From: Coprinopsis marcescibilis
Lineage: Eukaryota; Basidiomycota; Agaricomycetes; Agaricales; Psathyrellaceae
Reading direction: 5' to 3'
Assembly: GCA_004369085.1 (NCBI GenBank)
Contig: ML210155.1
Coordinates: 248,001-312,000 of the forward strand
Length of the DNA: 64,000 nucleotides
The notes under the pieces were generated by a model that was given only the letters and a program-made list of their open reading frames with translations, did not search any database and was not told the DNA's origin. Both the position numbers and the translations under genes were made by a program. Positions 46,526-58,873 of this stretch are shown here, piece after piece; the first letter of the stretch is position 1; every line of letters begins with the position of its first letter.

Positions 46526-47935
46526 ATGGCTCACATAGTTGTTGTTGGAGGAGGTGTAGCGGGCGCTAATGGTAAGTGCTGAAATGTTTATTTATGTCGT
46601 TTTCAGGCCTCTCCTAAACCTGGATGCTTACGACACTATCGCAGTCGTTCGTGGTCTCTCAGGCCAGCTACATCCAACAAAGCACAAACTCACGCTCATT
46701 ACTTCTCGACCGCAATTCGTCAACCTCCTTTGGTCCCTTCGAGTCATGGCCGACCCTAATGCGCCATTGGAAAATTTGTTCATGCCGTACGATAACCTAT
46801 TCGGCCATTTCCCTGGCGAGATCAAGGTCGCATCTGTCAAATCTATCGAAGAGACGAAAGGTGCTCGCACTGGGGGAATTATTATCCTATCCACTGGGGA
46901 GCCAATTCAGTACGACGTGCTCGTGCTTGCGACCGGCTCGGTCTGGGAAGGGCTGGTCAACTACCCCACAGATCCCGAGGCGTACTACGCACATGTAGCA
47001 TCTTGGAGAAAGAAGATCAAGGAAGCGGAGAACATTGTGATTGCAGGAGGTGGACCTGTGGGTATTGGTACGTCATTCCGAATATATCTTCTCGCTTCGG
47101 ATAAGCGTCTCATTGCACTTTGAACTCTGTGTACAGAACTATGTGGGGAGATCAAGGACGTCTATCCGGTAAGCTTCTTAGCCGATAGGTTCTTACAGCT
47201 GTGATGGTAGCTGACGGCATGCATCTCTTGACAGGACAAGAGTGTTACAATTGTGCAAGGAGACCGACTCCTTCTGAATGATGTATACCCCGACAAGTTC
47301 CGCACGCAAGTTGTGCAACGAGTTCGCCAAAGAGGAGTTGATATTATTTTCGACGACGCCATTAAAGGCGCCCCGCCTGCCGAGTCGGGTTACACCAGTA
47401 TAAAAACCCGGGAAGGTCGCGAGCTTCCATGTGATCTTCTGGTAAGCGCTAAAACTCGCTTCCATCGCAGCAGAATGATTGACTTTTTGATTTGGTGTAG
47501 ATCACTTGCCGCGGAGGTGGAGCCAACACGCCATACATGAAGTTTTTACGACCGTCGCCTCTGACTGATCGAGGATATGTCAAAGTGCAACCAACATTCG
47601 AAGTGCTGTATCACCCAGGGATCTTCGCGCTGGGTGATATTGTTGACTTGCCAGAGGTGAAGCAGTTGGCAAAGATCGACTCTGGACATGCAAATGTTGT
47701 GGTTTCCAACGTGATGAGCTTCCTCAATCAGGAGCCGATGGTTCGCACGTACCGGGGACAGATCGAGATCATGGCTGTGAGCATTGGGAGGGAGAGGGGG
47801 ATTTCGTATTTGAGCATGCTCTGGGGCATTACTCTAGGCCATTGGCTCACCAAGACGCTAAAGTCGAGGACGCTGGTCATCGAGAAGGTGAGGCACACGT
47901 TGGGGATCGAGTCCAAATTGAAGCTGCACATTTGA
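46526..47935 (+). CDS. AIF/FSP1-like FAD-dependent oxidoreductase
   Basis: About 380 aa from five exons: 46526-46571, 46645-47067, 47137-47168, 47235-47441 and 47501-47935. It begins MAHIVVVGGGVAGAN, the FAD-binding dinucleotide fold, split by the first intron. A second fold for NAD(P)H is at IVIAGGGPVGIELCGEI (about residues 148-164), with the AIF-type strands LVLATGS and the late FAD contact GIFALGDIVD. This matches the AIFM2/FSP1 (AMID) group, which reduces quinones with NAD(P)H, including protective ubiquinone reduction in animals. No mitochondrial presequence is evident. Such proteins are common and multi-copy in Agaricomycetes. Convergent with the DUF4243 gene downstream. Confidence 0.93.
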
Positions 47936-48306
47936 TTTGGAGGGGGTTGATTACCTCCTCGTTTGTTCTTTCATATCACTGTTTTTTTTTCTATTTTGCT
48001 ACGGGTTTTACATGCATTTCTCTTTCGTTTTTCTCTCCGGCTGGTTACTACATATGCTTTCCTTTTATCTTTGTTTATTATTATACCCGTTTACTATAGG
48101 AGGCCTTGGATGTCTGTTTAGCTCGATAATCTAAAATCAGTGTACCTTTTAACTAGTGTTGTAACATAAATCGTAATCGGGTCGAGTAAGCAAACTAAGA
48201 ATTTATATTTTCAATGGTACATCGTTTCGTGAGTGGGGGTTGATAAATACTGGTTACAGTCGAATAATAAAGCTGGGTTTACCCATTCCGAGTCAGATTG
48301 CGAAGC
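47936..48306. other. Convergent 3' spacer
   Basis: T-rich 3' flank of the FAD oxidoreductase and of the DUF4243 gene. No gene recognised. Confidence 0.4.
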
Positions 48307-50060
48307 TCAATCGACCTCCGTATCCCAGGCGGCATCCCAACCATGAGCACTCCTATCCCAGTCAGGCCTTGCTTCCTGACCATGGGTGACCCAACCCATA
48401 TAGTCCATCAAGACGCCAGCCGCTCTGACGAAAATTGTACCATCAACCTTTTCGATACCGTCGTGCGTCGGTTGCACTCCTGATTTTCCATAAGCCCCGA
48501 CCACCTGACCGGCTGCAGTTGTGCCATACTGTTGAGAAGCAAAGATAAGAGTTCGCAACGTTTTGGTAGCGTGCGCTTCCGGGTGGTAGAGGGAGTCGCT
48601 TATAATTGCGGGCCAAGGGTTGTACTCCGCGTCATCGAGCGGGCTGCCCATAGCCGTTCTGGTGAGTGTGAACAGTGGCTGCGTGGTGGGAGGACGAGGG
48701 GTCGCGGTGTAAGACATGAGAAGCTGGGCGTTTATCCTGGGACGCCCGCGGGCTAACATGGCAAGCAGGATGGTTGATAGGAAGGCTCGGAGTAAGTTTA
48801 CTTTGGCGACCGGGCTCTTGAGGGTCCCGATCAGTGGGTGGAGCCAGATAGACGAAGTAACGAAATGCATCATGAAGAAATCGAGCCTTGGTTTGTGGCC
48901 CGATCGTCCGGTTGCGAAAAGGAGGAGGACACTTGCCCAGACGAACTCTTGGATCTTGGAATCGAGTTCTGTTTGTGAAGTTGGGTCTGCGATGTGGAAC
49001 TGGGAGGTTATCTTCAGGATTTCGGTCAAGCGTTCGCCGGTTGTCAGGGGCTTGAGACGGGCGCCGTAAAGGGCGTTTGGCTCATAAGGCATTGGAGGGT
49101 GTAGGGCCTCAGAGTCATAAACTGCGCGAATAATTTCGAGGACAGTAAGGCTCTGCTTGGGATCATTTGAAGCGTTATGCAAGCTGTACTCGAACTTGTA
49201 TGCCTCTGGTGCAGTCGGGTTGTGAACAGCTGTCTGTGCGAGACCTAGCAGATCATAGTGTCTCGGCGCTTGTATTCACTTCAAAGAAAATGTGAGACTC
49301 ACCTGTAGCTATCAAGGTGTCATCGCCGAACTCTACGCCATGCTGAGAGGATGTTAGCACGTCTTACTTTTAGCTGAATCGAATGGAAGCTCAATTACCC
49401 CAACTTGAATGAATGGATGAAACCTGGACAAAGAAATTAGAGCTAGTATCTAAACGGCGGGCACACCCTTGGCACTTACAATCCACTCATGAGACACACG
49501 AGCATGCGTTTTTCATCTGTATTTGCATTTTCGTCGAATACGTATTGCTCGAGGACGGCAGTTGAGCCATTCCGTTCAATCCTTTCTGAGAAAAACTTTA
49601 CGAATGCGGCATAGGCACTGGCTCGAACATGAGTTCTTGAAGCCAGGGTCGCATCTGTGCTGGGAATATTTTACCTTTGATTCCCAAGGTATTGAATCCA
49701 GTTGTCATCTGTCACAACGATGTTCGCATCTCGTTCTTCCAGAATAATGGCACGTTGAGACTTGGATTCTTCTTCATAAATCTTCTTCAAGTGAGCGGGG
49801 CTTGCCCCGAGATCGTAAGCTACTAAGAGACTGCAAAGTACAGAATGTCAATTAGTTGATGGTAATTCCGATGGATGTCTGGCATACTGGTGACTCAAAT
49901 GATTGTGGAACCCAGATGAATTAAAGAAACAGTGGTGTTTCTCAGCGTCAGTCAAGAGGAGACTCTCGACAGCCTGCTTGGACTCTTGTGAGATGCCAGG
50001 TGCGTTGATTTGGCCTGGTCGCGACAGCTTGTAGGAAAGCGAGCGGACTGAGTTGGACAT
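48307..50060 (-). CDS. Questin-oxidase-like protein (DUF4243, AflY/GedK group)
   Basis: About 489 aa from six exons: 49888-50060, 49675-49830, 49480-49617, 49399-49423, 49303-49342 and 48307-49244. Diagnostic segments are FNSSGFHNHLSHHLLVAYDL, VTDDNWIQYLGNQ, FHPFIQVGHGVEFGDD, FFMMHFVTSSIW and the C-terminal ARPDWDRSAHGWDAAW. Members of this family act as cofactor-poor Baeyer-Villiger-type or ring-cleaving oxidases in anthraquinone and aflatoxin-type pathways, but most basidiomycete copies have unknown substrates. No polyketide synthase or other pathway gene is visible nearby, so a biosynthetic cluster is not supported. Exon 4 is only 25 nt. No signal peptide. Confidence 0.9.
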
Positions 50061-50689
50061 TCTTGAGAACGTTTGGTGGAAGCTGTGAAAGTTCCTAAGC
50101 ATGTGTGTCTTCCCCACAGTTCTCCAGATATATATATGACGTCCTGAGCATTTCAATTAGTCAGGAAGAATAACACATATATACATGCGTCTTAATCAGT
50201 TATATCTATTATCGTGTAAATTTGTCAGTTGGAATGTAATACTGCAGTCACGAGCACAAGACTTTAGCGTTAGACCTTGCTACCCAGCTGCAAGAAGTAG
50301 TCATCTAATGCGCTTCTATGATTGCGGAGCGCAGCCCCTGTCTCAGAGCAGCTCAACATCAAAATCACATCACCTGACCAAGTCGATGATGAGTCATAGT
50401 CGATGTAATTGTTTGTGCATTGCTTGTTACCATACGTGATGGCAAGCACAAACAAATAGCGTCGCCATGAAAACAAAAACGAACCAAGGGATTCCCAAAA
50501 AGGAGAACAAAGTGGCGGGCGCTTATTGTTGTATCCCAGGTCGCGACAAAAGAAGTTCCTGACAATGCCGACATCGTTAGAATGGACAAACATACGGCCC
50601 TTTTTGCTGTTTAGTTGACGTTTAGAGCCTCCCGGTAGCTCTTTCTTCTCGACCACCACGACCTTCACGTCAATTTCGTTCTTCTCGTC
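50061..50689. promoter_or_regulatory. Divergent region between DUF4243 and Cys-rich membrane protein genes
   Basis: Contains ATATATATA-type runs near 50130-50190 that may serve the minus-strand gene. No coding feature is supported; a 132-codon minus frame at 50270-50668 has no recognisable content. Confidence 0.4.
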
Positions 50690-53600
50690 ATGTTCGAGAG
50701 CATATCTTTGCTTCTGTTCACTCTAGTAACACTAGTAACACTATCATGTGCGTATCACATTGGATATCATGGAGGCATTATCTTAACCTCATCATGAATA
50801 GATTCTCAAGCTCCTTTGAACCCAGAAGGCCTTGTACTCTGTTTTCCAGACCAATGCATCCAAGGATATTCCAACATTAGTAGTATGTGATTTCGCTGAT
50901 TGGAATGATAGCAGTCATTAATATAAACTCCAGTTGGTGCAAGGTTTATTACACCAGACGGCGCACTACCTCTCTTCCTCCTACCTGGTCAATATTCAGA
51001 CCAAACTGGTCCACAATGGCTCAACCAAGTCATAACCAACCGCGCCATTTCAGTTTCGCCATCGGCTGGCTTTTCCGACTCTACTACCCTTCCTTTGAAT
51101 CTTCAGCTCCGACCGGGCATCGCAATATACACCGACGAACGGTATTCAGGCCGACCCGCTTTTAGTGACCTCCCTCCTGCACCAGTCGTCAACGTCTCGG
51201 TAGCCCTTCCAGCGAAGTCCTTGGCGGTTCCAAACGATATGGTCGCCATCATAGCTTCAAGCTCAAATACACGAGTAGTCGTATGGGAGGCTATTCCCGA
51301 TGTCTCGCAGCTTCCCTCGAATGTCGTGGGACCCCTCTCACTCACCGGGTTGGAATCAGTCGCTTGCTCTCCCTCTTGCGCGAGCTCTGGCCTTTGCACT
51401 GCAAGCGGCACATGTCAATGCACCCCTGGCTTTACTGGAGACTCCTGTGAGCGCTGTTCTCCAGGATTCTTTGGTCCTGAATGCAAGCAATGCCCGAGCG
51501 ACTGCGATGAGTGCGATGATGGTATCACCGGGACTGGTGCCTGTTTGAGGCAGAGCATCGTCAACCTGCCCTCCACCTGCAACTGCGAGAATGGTGTCTG
51601 CGGTGCCAACGGTCAGTGCAGCTGTACTACGGGCTTTCAAACAGGGGACGATGGCCGTTCTTGTTCAAAATGCTCCGACGGTTTCTTCCGCACGGGATCA
51701 GGCGATTGCAAGCGCTGTTCGCCAGGCTGTGACCGATGCGAGGACAATACGGGTGCCTGTACCACCTGTAGGCCCGGCTTCAGTGCAAGTATAGACGCCA
51801 ATTCGCCCAACAGCTGCGACCCTCCTACGCCAGCGCGTCCCGACGGAATCCCTTGCGGCCTCAACAGCTTCTTCGATGGCAATGAGTGTCGGTTGTGCGA
51901 TTCAGCTTGCGGGCAATGCAGCGGTCCGACCTCCAATGACTGCACAGTCTGCAACGGGAATCTTTTCATGCAGAATGGTCGCTGCGTTTCGGCTAACAGC
52001 GATGGCGTTTGCTCAGGTTCCAACGAATTCGCGGACAATAACAGCCGACAATGCGAATGTAAGTATCCGCACACTCGTTCTGAAACCCATCGGTATACTG
52101 ACATCGACTTCTTAGCGTGCGGTGCCAAGTGCATGAGATGCAGGTTTGACCAGTTCGAGGCTTCCTCGGTTCCCCAAGACGTAAAATGCACGGAATGCAT
52201 CGCTGGATTCTTCGTCCACAATGGCCAGTGTGTTGAAACCTGCCCAACCGGAACACTCGCTGCCTCTGGAAACTGCGTCGGTGAGTCCATGTCTTTTCAC
52301 AACCCACGTATTTTACTAACAAGAGGACCTTAGCTTGTGACTCATCGTGCGCTTCATGTGCCGGCGCGGCAGATTTTTGCCTCACCTGCAACAACAACCA
52401 ATTCGCCTCCAGCGGATCGTGTGTCTCCTCTTGCCCCAGCGGAACCTTCCAATCCTCATCCGGCTCCTGCCTAACTTGCAACGCGGATTGTGCCTCCTGC
52501 TCTGGCGGAGAGTTCAATCAGTGCACTGCCTGCCCCTCCAATCGACCTGTCCTTCTCGATGGCCGATGCCTCCCGCGCTGCGCCAAAAACCAATTTTACG
52601 ACCAAACCAGCTCAAGGTGTCTAACATGTGACACGAGCTGCTCCAGTTGCTCAGGAGCGGGTCCGGACAATTGCCTTGCCTGCTCAGGTGCTCAGCAGGT
52701 ACTAAGCCGGGGCACTTGCGTCGACGCCGCCTGCGAAGCTGGCACCAGCGTAGTCCCAGGTCTAGGTGTCTGCCTATCTGACCTAGTCGTTCAAGGCCCA
52801 CCCCTACCGACCATCCCAGGAATTGACGTCCCTGTAACGAAGAGGGTTAGGTTAGAGTGGTGGCAGATCCTGCTGATCGCACTCGGATGCGCGTTCATCC
52901 TCATCCTCATTCTCTGGCTCGTGCGTCGTCGGCACAAGGAGAAGAAGCAACAGAAGTTCGTGTTGCAGGAGATGGGGCAGACTACAAACCGATCGGGATG
53001 GCGATGGAAACTCGTTCGCTGGGGAGAGAAGCTGTTTGGACAAAGGAGGAATACCCAGCTCCCGAACTCGCCAACTGCACACAAGCCGTTGATGATGCAA
53101 GCGGACCCCTATGCAACGTACAAGATGAACGCTACACGTGTTGCAGAAGAGGGGAGTAGCAGACGGTCCACTTCCAACCTTCTCGGAGGTGGACATAGTC
53201 GAACAGGGTCGTCGTCCAACAGCACTCCAGGGCAACGCAGCATCTCGTTACCTATGCAGTCGGTGTCGCTCTACGACGATAACATCACCATCCAGCAAAT
53301 CGGCATGTATGACGAGGGCCGTAGGGCACCCAAGCCCCCTAGCTCAGAATTGAGAGCATCTCAGAGACTCGCTTCATCCACATCAACGTCGAATGAGTCC
53401 TCGTCAAGATCTTCCAGGAGTCAGACCAGCACTCTTCAGCCCCCACCGCGACCTCCTAGACCGGCAAAGAGCTTGGACGATGACGACGGTTTGGACGACG
53501 CTTCGGTTTATTCGGTTCGAACCTCGTACAGTCCGCGTACCGCGAGAGGCCCATATCAACCCAGCCCGCTCAAACAATCTCAAACCGAATCCCACCCACC

Positions 53601-53742
53601 TACCTCCTTTCCTCAGCCTCCTCCTGAACCTCAAGAGCACGAGTTGACCTCCAAGTTCTCAGCAAACACGCTCACGCCACTGGACTGGCCTAGTCAGAGC
53701 AAGAAAAAGAGATTCCGTTATGATCCTTTCAGGCGCGGGTAA
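50690..53742 (+). CDS. Large Cys-rich single-pass membrane protein (EGF/furin-like repeats)
   Basis: About 945 aa from five exons: 50690-50747, 50802-50882, 50934-52058, 52116-52280 and 52334-53742. The signal peptide is encoded by exon 1 (ESISLLLFTLVTLVTLSC). A short N-terminal domain (YSQAPLNPEGLVLCFPDQC, through about residue 200) precedes many cysteine-rich units of the EGF-laminin/furin type, such as ACSPSCASSGLCTASGTCQC, RCSPGCDRCEDNTGACTTC and SGGEFNQCTACPSNRP. One transmembrane helix follows near residues 651-673 (WWQILLIALGCAFILILILW), then a basic RRRHKEKKQQK stop-transfer and a long Ser/Pro-rich cytoplasmic tail with SH3-like PPPRPPRPAK motifs. The layout resembles a cell-surface receptor or adhesion protein; ligand and signalling are unknown. 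No kinase domain. Confidence 0.9.
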
Positions 53743-54806
53743 TCGATCTTTGTTCACCATCTTTTTCATTTGTTCTTCCTGATTTCTCTTTTCCCTTCGT
53801 ATCCCACCATCTTTGTTGATTCGTCGATCCATATCCTTCGGTCCTATAGCAACCTTCGTTTTTACATCGATACCATCTGGTTCTCTTCCCTCACTTCTCC
53901 TTGTTCTGTTTTGCTTCATGATAACGACCCACGACGACCCTTTATAATATGACAGCTGGCTTCATTGTTTAATCTTGGGACATTTGCATACCTACCTACA
54001 TCAGAGATACCCGTTCAATTACATAGATACTCACATTCCACGGCCGGACACGCATTGTACTCTTACTCACCCACGCACATTTCTATGTATATCAATTTCG
54101 CCCTTCACGACCCTATGAATACTTGGCCCTCTTCTCGTTGTCTCTCATATAATTCCTAACGTTATATTCCGAGTTTCACTATCAATACAGATGTGATAAT
54201 CGATAGCCATCTAGAGCCAATCATCGTTAAAACTCACACAGGTATACATACATAGCTACTGTTACAGGATAAAGAAATAAGCTTAAGTGACAGAACGATA
54301 CTATTAAGGTGCAGTATATAACATACAATAACAGCGGTGCCATCCGCGGCCTCAACGAGACCAATGGTAGTAGTACAACAGATGAGGCTGAAATCCAAAG
54401 AGAGAGAAACATGAACCCAACAAAAGAAGCAAACATTGCAATAGAAATACAACCCCAACAGGGGGAAACAGGGACATGGGGATCGGGGCTATGATCGGGA
54501 TGCAGCATTCACAAGACATTGGGGGTTTGCACCACGATTTGTATTTCATGTTTATCGTGACGGATTAGAAGCGCCAAATAATCCATCAGAGCCAAACCCC
54601 TAGTAACCAGGGCTGGACCTGACGGACTATGTGTTCTTCATTCGGGATAAACACAAAATACAAACCACATCGCAAATCTCCAATGTCTCTAAAGAACGAC
54701 GGCTGATTGGCGAGAAATCTCTAAAAAGTGCAGTGAAGAGGCATAGATGTGGGGGAAGTGCGTTGAAGACAAAATAGATAAACAAACAAAAAAGGCTGCG
54801 TTAGCC
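53743..54806. other. Convergent 3' spacer
   Basis: About 1.06 kb between the Cys-rich membrane protein (plus) and the RBR ligase (minus). Includes pyrimidine-rich 3' UTR-like sequence. No gene recognised. Confidence 0.4.
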
Positions 54807-57800
54807 TTAGACGAAACTGCCATGCATTGCCAACATGTGGCTGTAGACTCCAGAGCCGTTGGGGAATGGTGTGAGACAAATCCAGCAGAGGTGGGTGGAG
54901 CAGACGGTGCATGTTACGTGGTGGCACCCCATCATCTTCTCAATAGGCATCTTGCAGCCTGGACAAGGCTTGACGTCGTTATTCTTCATCCACTCCTCGA
55001 ATAGTGTCTCGCCTTCGTCCGGCCTCACGCAAACAAGCCCGTCGTGAGCCTCTGTTTGGCATGACGCACAAATTCGAACCAAGCATGACGAGCATTGGAG
55101 GATGGAACCGACGGAAATGAAACTGGGACCCTTTGATGGGGTATCGTTGGAGGATATTGAGGACTGTGGTTGGGGAACCTGAACGCGAGGGGCAGGGCGA
55201 TATACTTGAGGGCAATCGGGGGTCGGGCAGTATGAGAATTCAGTGGGTCGGCGTTGAATGTATGTCGAAAACGCAGCTTCAATCAGGTTCTCGAAGTCCG
55301 CTACAGGGAGCAAGTTCATTGCGACATTCAGCGGTATCTTCTCCTGACACTTGGCATCATTGCCAAGGCATGTCAGGGGGAAATACCGCTGATCGATCGC
55401 AGTCGTCATGTACCTGATGAGGCAGGTCTTGCACCATGAATGTCCACAACATAGTGTCACAGCTATCGAAACGTCGTCGAAGCAGACGGGACACTGAATA
55501 GGGGACTTGACAGGCCTGAGGTACTTGCGTCGGGCGCGGTTGATTGAATCGAGTATTTCGTTCCAAGCAAGTATGTCGCCACGGAACTCCAGAATGCGGG
55601 TCCAGAGGTCGAGGGAAATGTTGTCTCCGCCTAGTTGCTTCTCCAGAGTGCGATAATCGCTGTTGAGAAATGGTCCGATTATTCTACCGTCAATCTCTAT
55701 CCTGTGGATTGTCTGGTTTTGCAGCTTGTCAACGGTTTCTACGATCCTCCTACGAGCTCCAACGCGGTTCGGTGAGGGGCCAAACAGTCGGATTGTTTTT
55801 CTGACTGGGTCGATACGAATGGTGATGCCGTAAATTCCTTCCAGCTCCTTGACGAAATCTTCTCCTCTGTATCGGCAGAAGAAGCGATCCCATACCACTT
55901 TGCCTTTGTCGCGAACAACTTCTCCTGACAACATCACATCCAACTCAGACCTAAGCCGGCTGAGCTGCTTGAGGTCCTCTCCACACATCCGAACCACCAC
56001 TGTTGTCGCACGCCGAGTGTACGTGACGCTGAGGTAGCCCATCCTCCATGCCGTGGCTTTCAGGGTCTCCAAATCCCGTTCAACCTTATCGAACAGTTCT
56101 GTGCTGAGCGAATACTCCAGTGACTGCAGATGCCTCGCGATGAGACGAGTACGGCCGATACATGTTGGCTTTCTGGAATGAACGCGATCACAAAGCGCTT
56201 TTGCTTCGCCCGGAGTGGCCAAATGGGCCCACGCAACGACCTTCCCTTGCTTGTAGGGCGGGGGCATCACTTCGAATTCCAGGAGGTCCGTTCCGCCATC
56301 CTTCAAAAGTCTTTCGATGCCGTGAACCGCACGCTGGTGAGATGTATAGTTGACACAACCCCACATCAAATCCTTCGCGCTACAGAACTCTTTGAACTGC
56401 TGTACTTCTGCATCGGCAGGAACCCCGTCGAAGCGTACATTAAACAGCCCGACTGCAGGCAGTCCGTTATGTGGGGCTGCTCGAAGGAGGCGATCGGCGT
56501 AGGGTGTGACGCGGCATTTTTCCATTGCCTTGTTAGCGTCTTCTTGAGACGAATAACCCGCGTAAGCGGTCTTGGACGGAGCTTCCCAGGAGAGTCGGAC
56601 GGAAGTGTCGTTAAGAAGACCGGATGGCGCTTCCGAGTTGTCCAAAGAAAGCCGTGCAGTGATGGTCGTGCTGAACGCTTCAGCTCCGTTCAGGATGGTG
56701 GCAACATTGAGGGCTTCAGTTGCCGATACAAATCGTGCTCGTACAGTGATGGATGTGGTTTTTATCTTTTGTGGCATCCGAAGGTCGATGAGTTCTCCGT
56801 GTTTCTCAAGGAAGTTGGTGATTTCGCCCTCCTTGGTTGTCCGTGGAATGTTTCCAAGATAGACCCAGGATGTCTCGAACCCTGTCACTACTTGGGTAAT
56901 CTCGAATCCATCGGTAATTTTGATCTTGATATGGTTGTGAAGAACCTTCGATACGATTTGAGGGGGTTGCCGAGGGGGGACATTTAGTAAGGGACGACGA
57001 GGTAACTGTGGCAAGTAAGTAAGTTGACCTTATGGATGAAGAGAAACTCACTGAGGTGTCGTAATCAAGATTGTGGTGAACATAATGGCACAGATATTCT
57101 TTATTGCATTCGTTTTTCAACCATTGTTTGCACACTTCGTCTTGTGGAGGGGGAGCGCGATTCACAGGCTAGACGCTTTCGTCAATGACATAACATAATG
57201 AAAAAACGAACATACACACAGGATGCTGGTACCAACAGGATGAACGTTGACATACGCCAGTGCGAAGCCACCATGTACAGATTTGTTGATATTTGGACAG
57301 ATCCTCCTTTTCCAACTCTGGTACCGTGTTTTGTGTGGTTGAAATGGGAGCCAGATACCGGAGTTTGTTTGAGTCAGACGTAATAGGCTTGTGAAGTAAA
57401 CCTTCAGTATCCGGGGAAAACTAGAAAGTGGGCGATTGTGTATAGCTCAAGATCGATATATATATGATTCCCATACTGGACTCACGTTCAATTTAGGGTG
57501 ACGGTAACGACAGTTTCGGAAATGACAATGCCCCCGGAGGTATCTCTTGCAGATTTCGCGGGGTTCCCTGTCGGCACCCGAGGGACCCGTATACCTGGGA
57601 AGAATCTCTTCTTCTGTATCCGAGGATCGGCGTGATGAGGCGAAAGCAGGGTTCTATGTAAAGTTAGTATAATGCGAAAGAACTTCATAAGTTCGTATGA
57701 TCGTACCGAATCTTCGTGGTCTGTACTTGAGCTACTATTGCCGGAACCATCGCTCAGCCGCCATGAATCCGGACTAGGTATAAGATGCCACGCCTCAGAC

Positions 57801-58873
57801 TCATCAGCCACCCGGCTTTGGCTTGTTGGCGCCGTCCGTGTACGTGAGGCTATGCTGGCTGCAGGTGGCGGCGAGGGAGTTTTCCCTAGGAGCTCGTGTA
57901 TCCGCTGATCAGATGGCGGAGGGTCTCTAAGATCGTTCCTCGAGTGTTTGTTTGAGGATCCTTCTGGCTTTGAGGTGTGGTGGTCAACGGCGTCCTTGTG
58001 AAAGGGGCTAGTTGACTCCCTGTTTCCCCAGAGCTTGGCCCTGTAAAACCATTTGTCTCTGGGATGTATTTTGGGGCATTTGTTCGAGTAAGGACACCAC
58101 AGATCGAGTCGGACGAAGTCGACACAAATTTCATTTATGTGGGCGAAAGTAGGATACGCCTATTGACTTCAGTTAATCGTGCCAAAAACGCAGAAATGTA
58201 TCTGACCTGAACTCCGAACGCGAAGAAATCATATGCCTGAGGCTCTGCAACCCTTCTTCCTAAGTCTCTTGTTCCTACCATCGGTGGTGGGGCTCTCTCC
58301 GAAAAATCAGAGTCGTTTCCGTTATTTAACCTGACATTCGGTTGAGGCCGAGGGTTGTGGTCGGGTTCGGAGCGGGTTGCAGATAAGCTTCCCTGCTTCT
58401 ATACGCTGGTGAATCTCGTGGTGCTGAGCCCAGATATTCAAATTTTTACACACAAGCTTTGAAACGCCATCGACAGTTTGTTTCTGCAACGCAACTGTGG
58501 AACCTATGGTCGCCGTTCCGGCCTGCTAAATACAGATCAGTACTTTGATTCGGAATCCATCGTATGTCCTAGTGCGCACCAAAGTCTGACCCTTCACCCC
58601 TGATTCCATGCTCATACTAACCTCCTTGTCCTTCACTTTGGCTCCACTGCCGTTTCTGGCGTTAATCACTCTTGTGCGGCCTGGGGATGGTTTCTTCACT
58701 TGCACTTCAACTGGTTCCTGTCGTTCTGTCTTGATTACTGTTCTTCTGTGAAGTCTAGGGTCGCCTGGACCTGCAGGGATGGCCATGTTGCATGGGGTGC
58801 CTGTCGAAGACGGTGGACGGGAGAGAATGGAGCTCTTTCCAGGAATTCGAGTGTTCTGGCAGCCATGTGACAT
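54807..58873 (-). CDS. Multi-CCCH / RRM / RBR E3 ubiquitin ligase
   Basis: About 1230 aa from eight exons: 58580-58873, 58454-58522, 58207-58398, 57707-58159, 57486-57653, 57220-57420, 57052-57168 and 54807-57005. All seven introns are phase 0. Four CCCH fingers occur one per exon: EICVDFVRLDLWCPYSNKC (exon 4), EICKRYLRGHCHFRNCRYRH (exon 5), QICTWWLRTGVCQRSSCWYQ (exon 6) and EVCKQWLKNECNKEYLCHYV (exon 7). An RRM-like stretch (SWVYLGNIPRTTKEGEI) lies near residue 540. The C-terminal RING-IBR-Rcat runs from about 1000 to 1225: CPVCFDDVSIAVTLCCGHSW, then CPTPDCPQV, then PCPGCKMPIEKMMGCHHVTC, where the Rcat cysteine is intact. RBR ligases pass ubiquitin through that cysteine; fingers plus RRM suggest an RNA-tethered ligase. 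The N-terminal 180 residues are the least certain: exon 2 to 3 splicing is one of two open readings. An alternative start is at 58783. Confidence 0.82.

Noticed and set aside
47936..50060. Secondary-metabolite gene cluster around the DUF4243 oxidase
   Set aside because: No polyketide synthase, NRPS, terpene cyclase or methyltransferase is visible within the window, and neighbours are unrelated housekeeping or receptor-like genes.
56130..56987. Plus-strand 285-codon frame
   Set aside because: Antisense to the RBR ligase's large last exon; no recognised motifs, and the minus strand carries the RRM and RBR domains.
58399..58453. Reading the retained intron as the true RBR coding path
   Set aside because: It shifts away from the frame that carries the CCCH fingers and meets a stop shortly after; the spliced path reaches all four fingers in frame. 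Kept as a finding because both are open locally.
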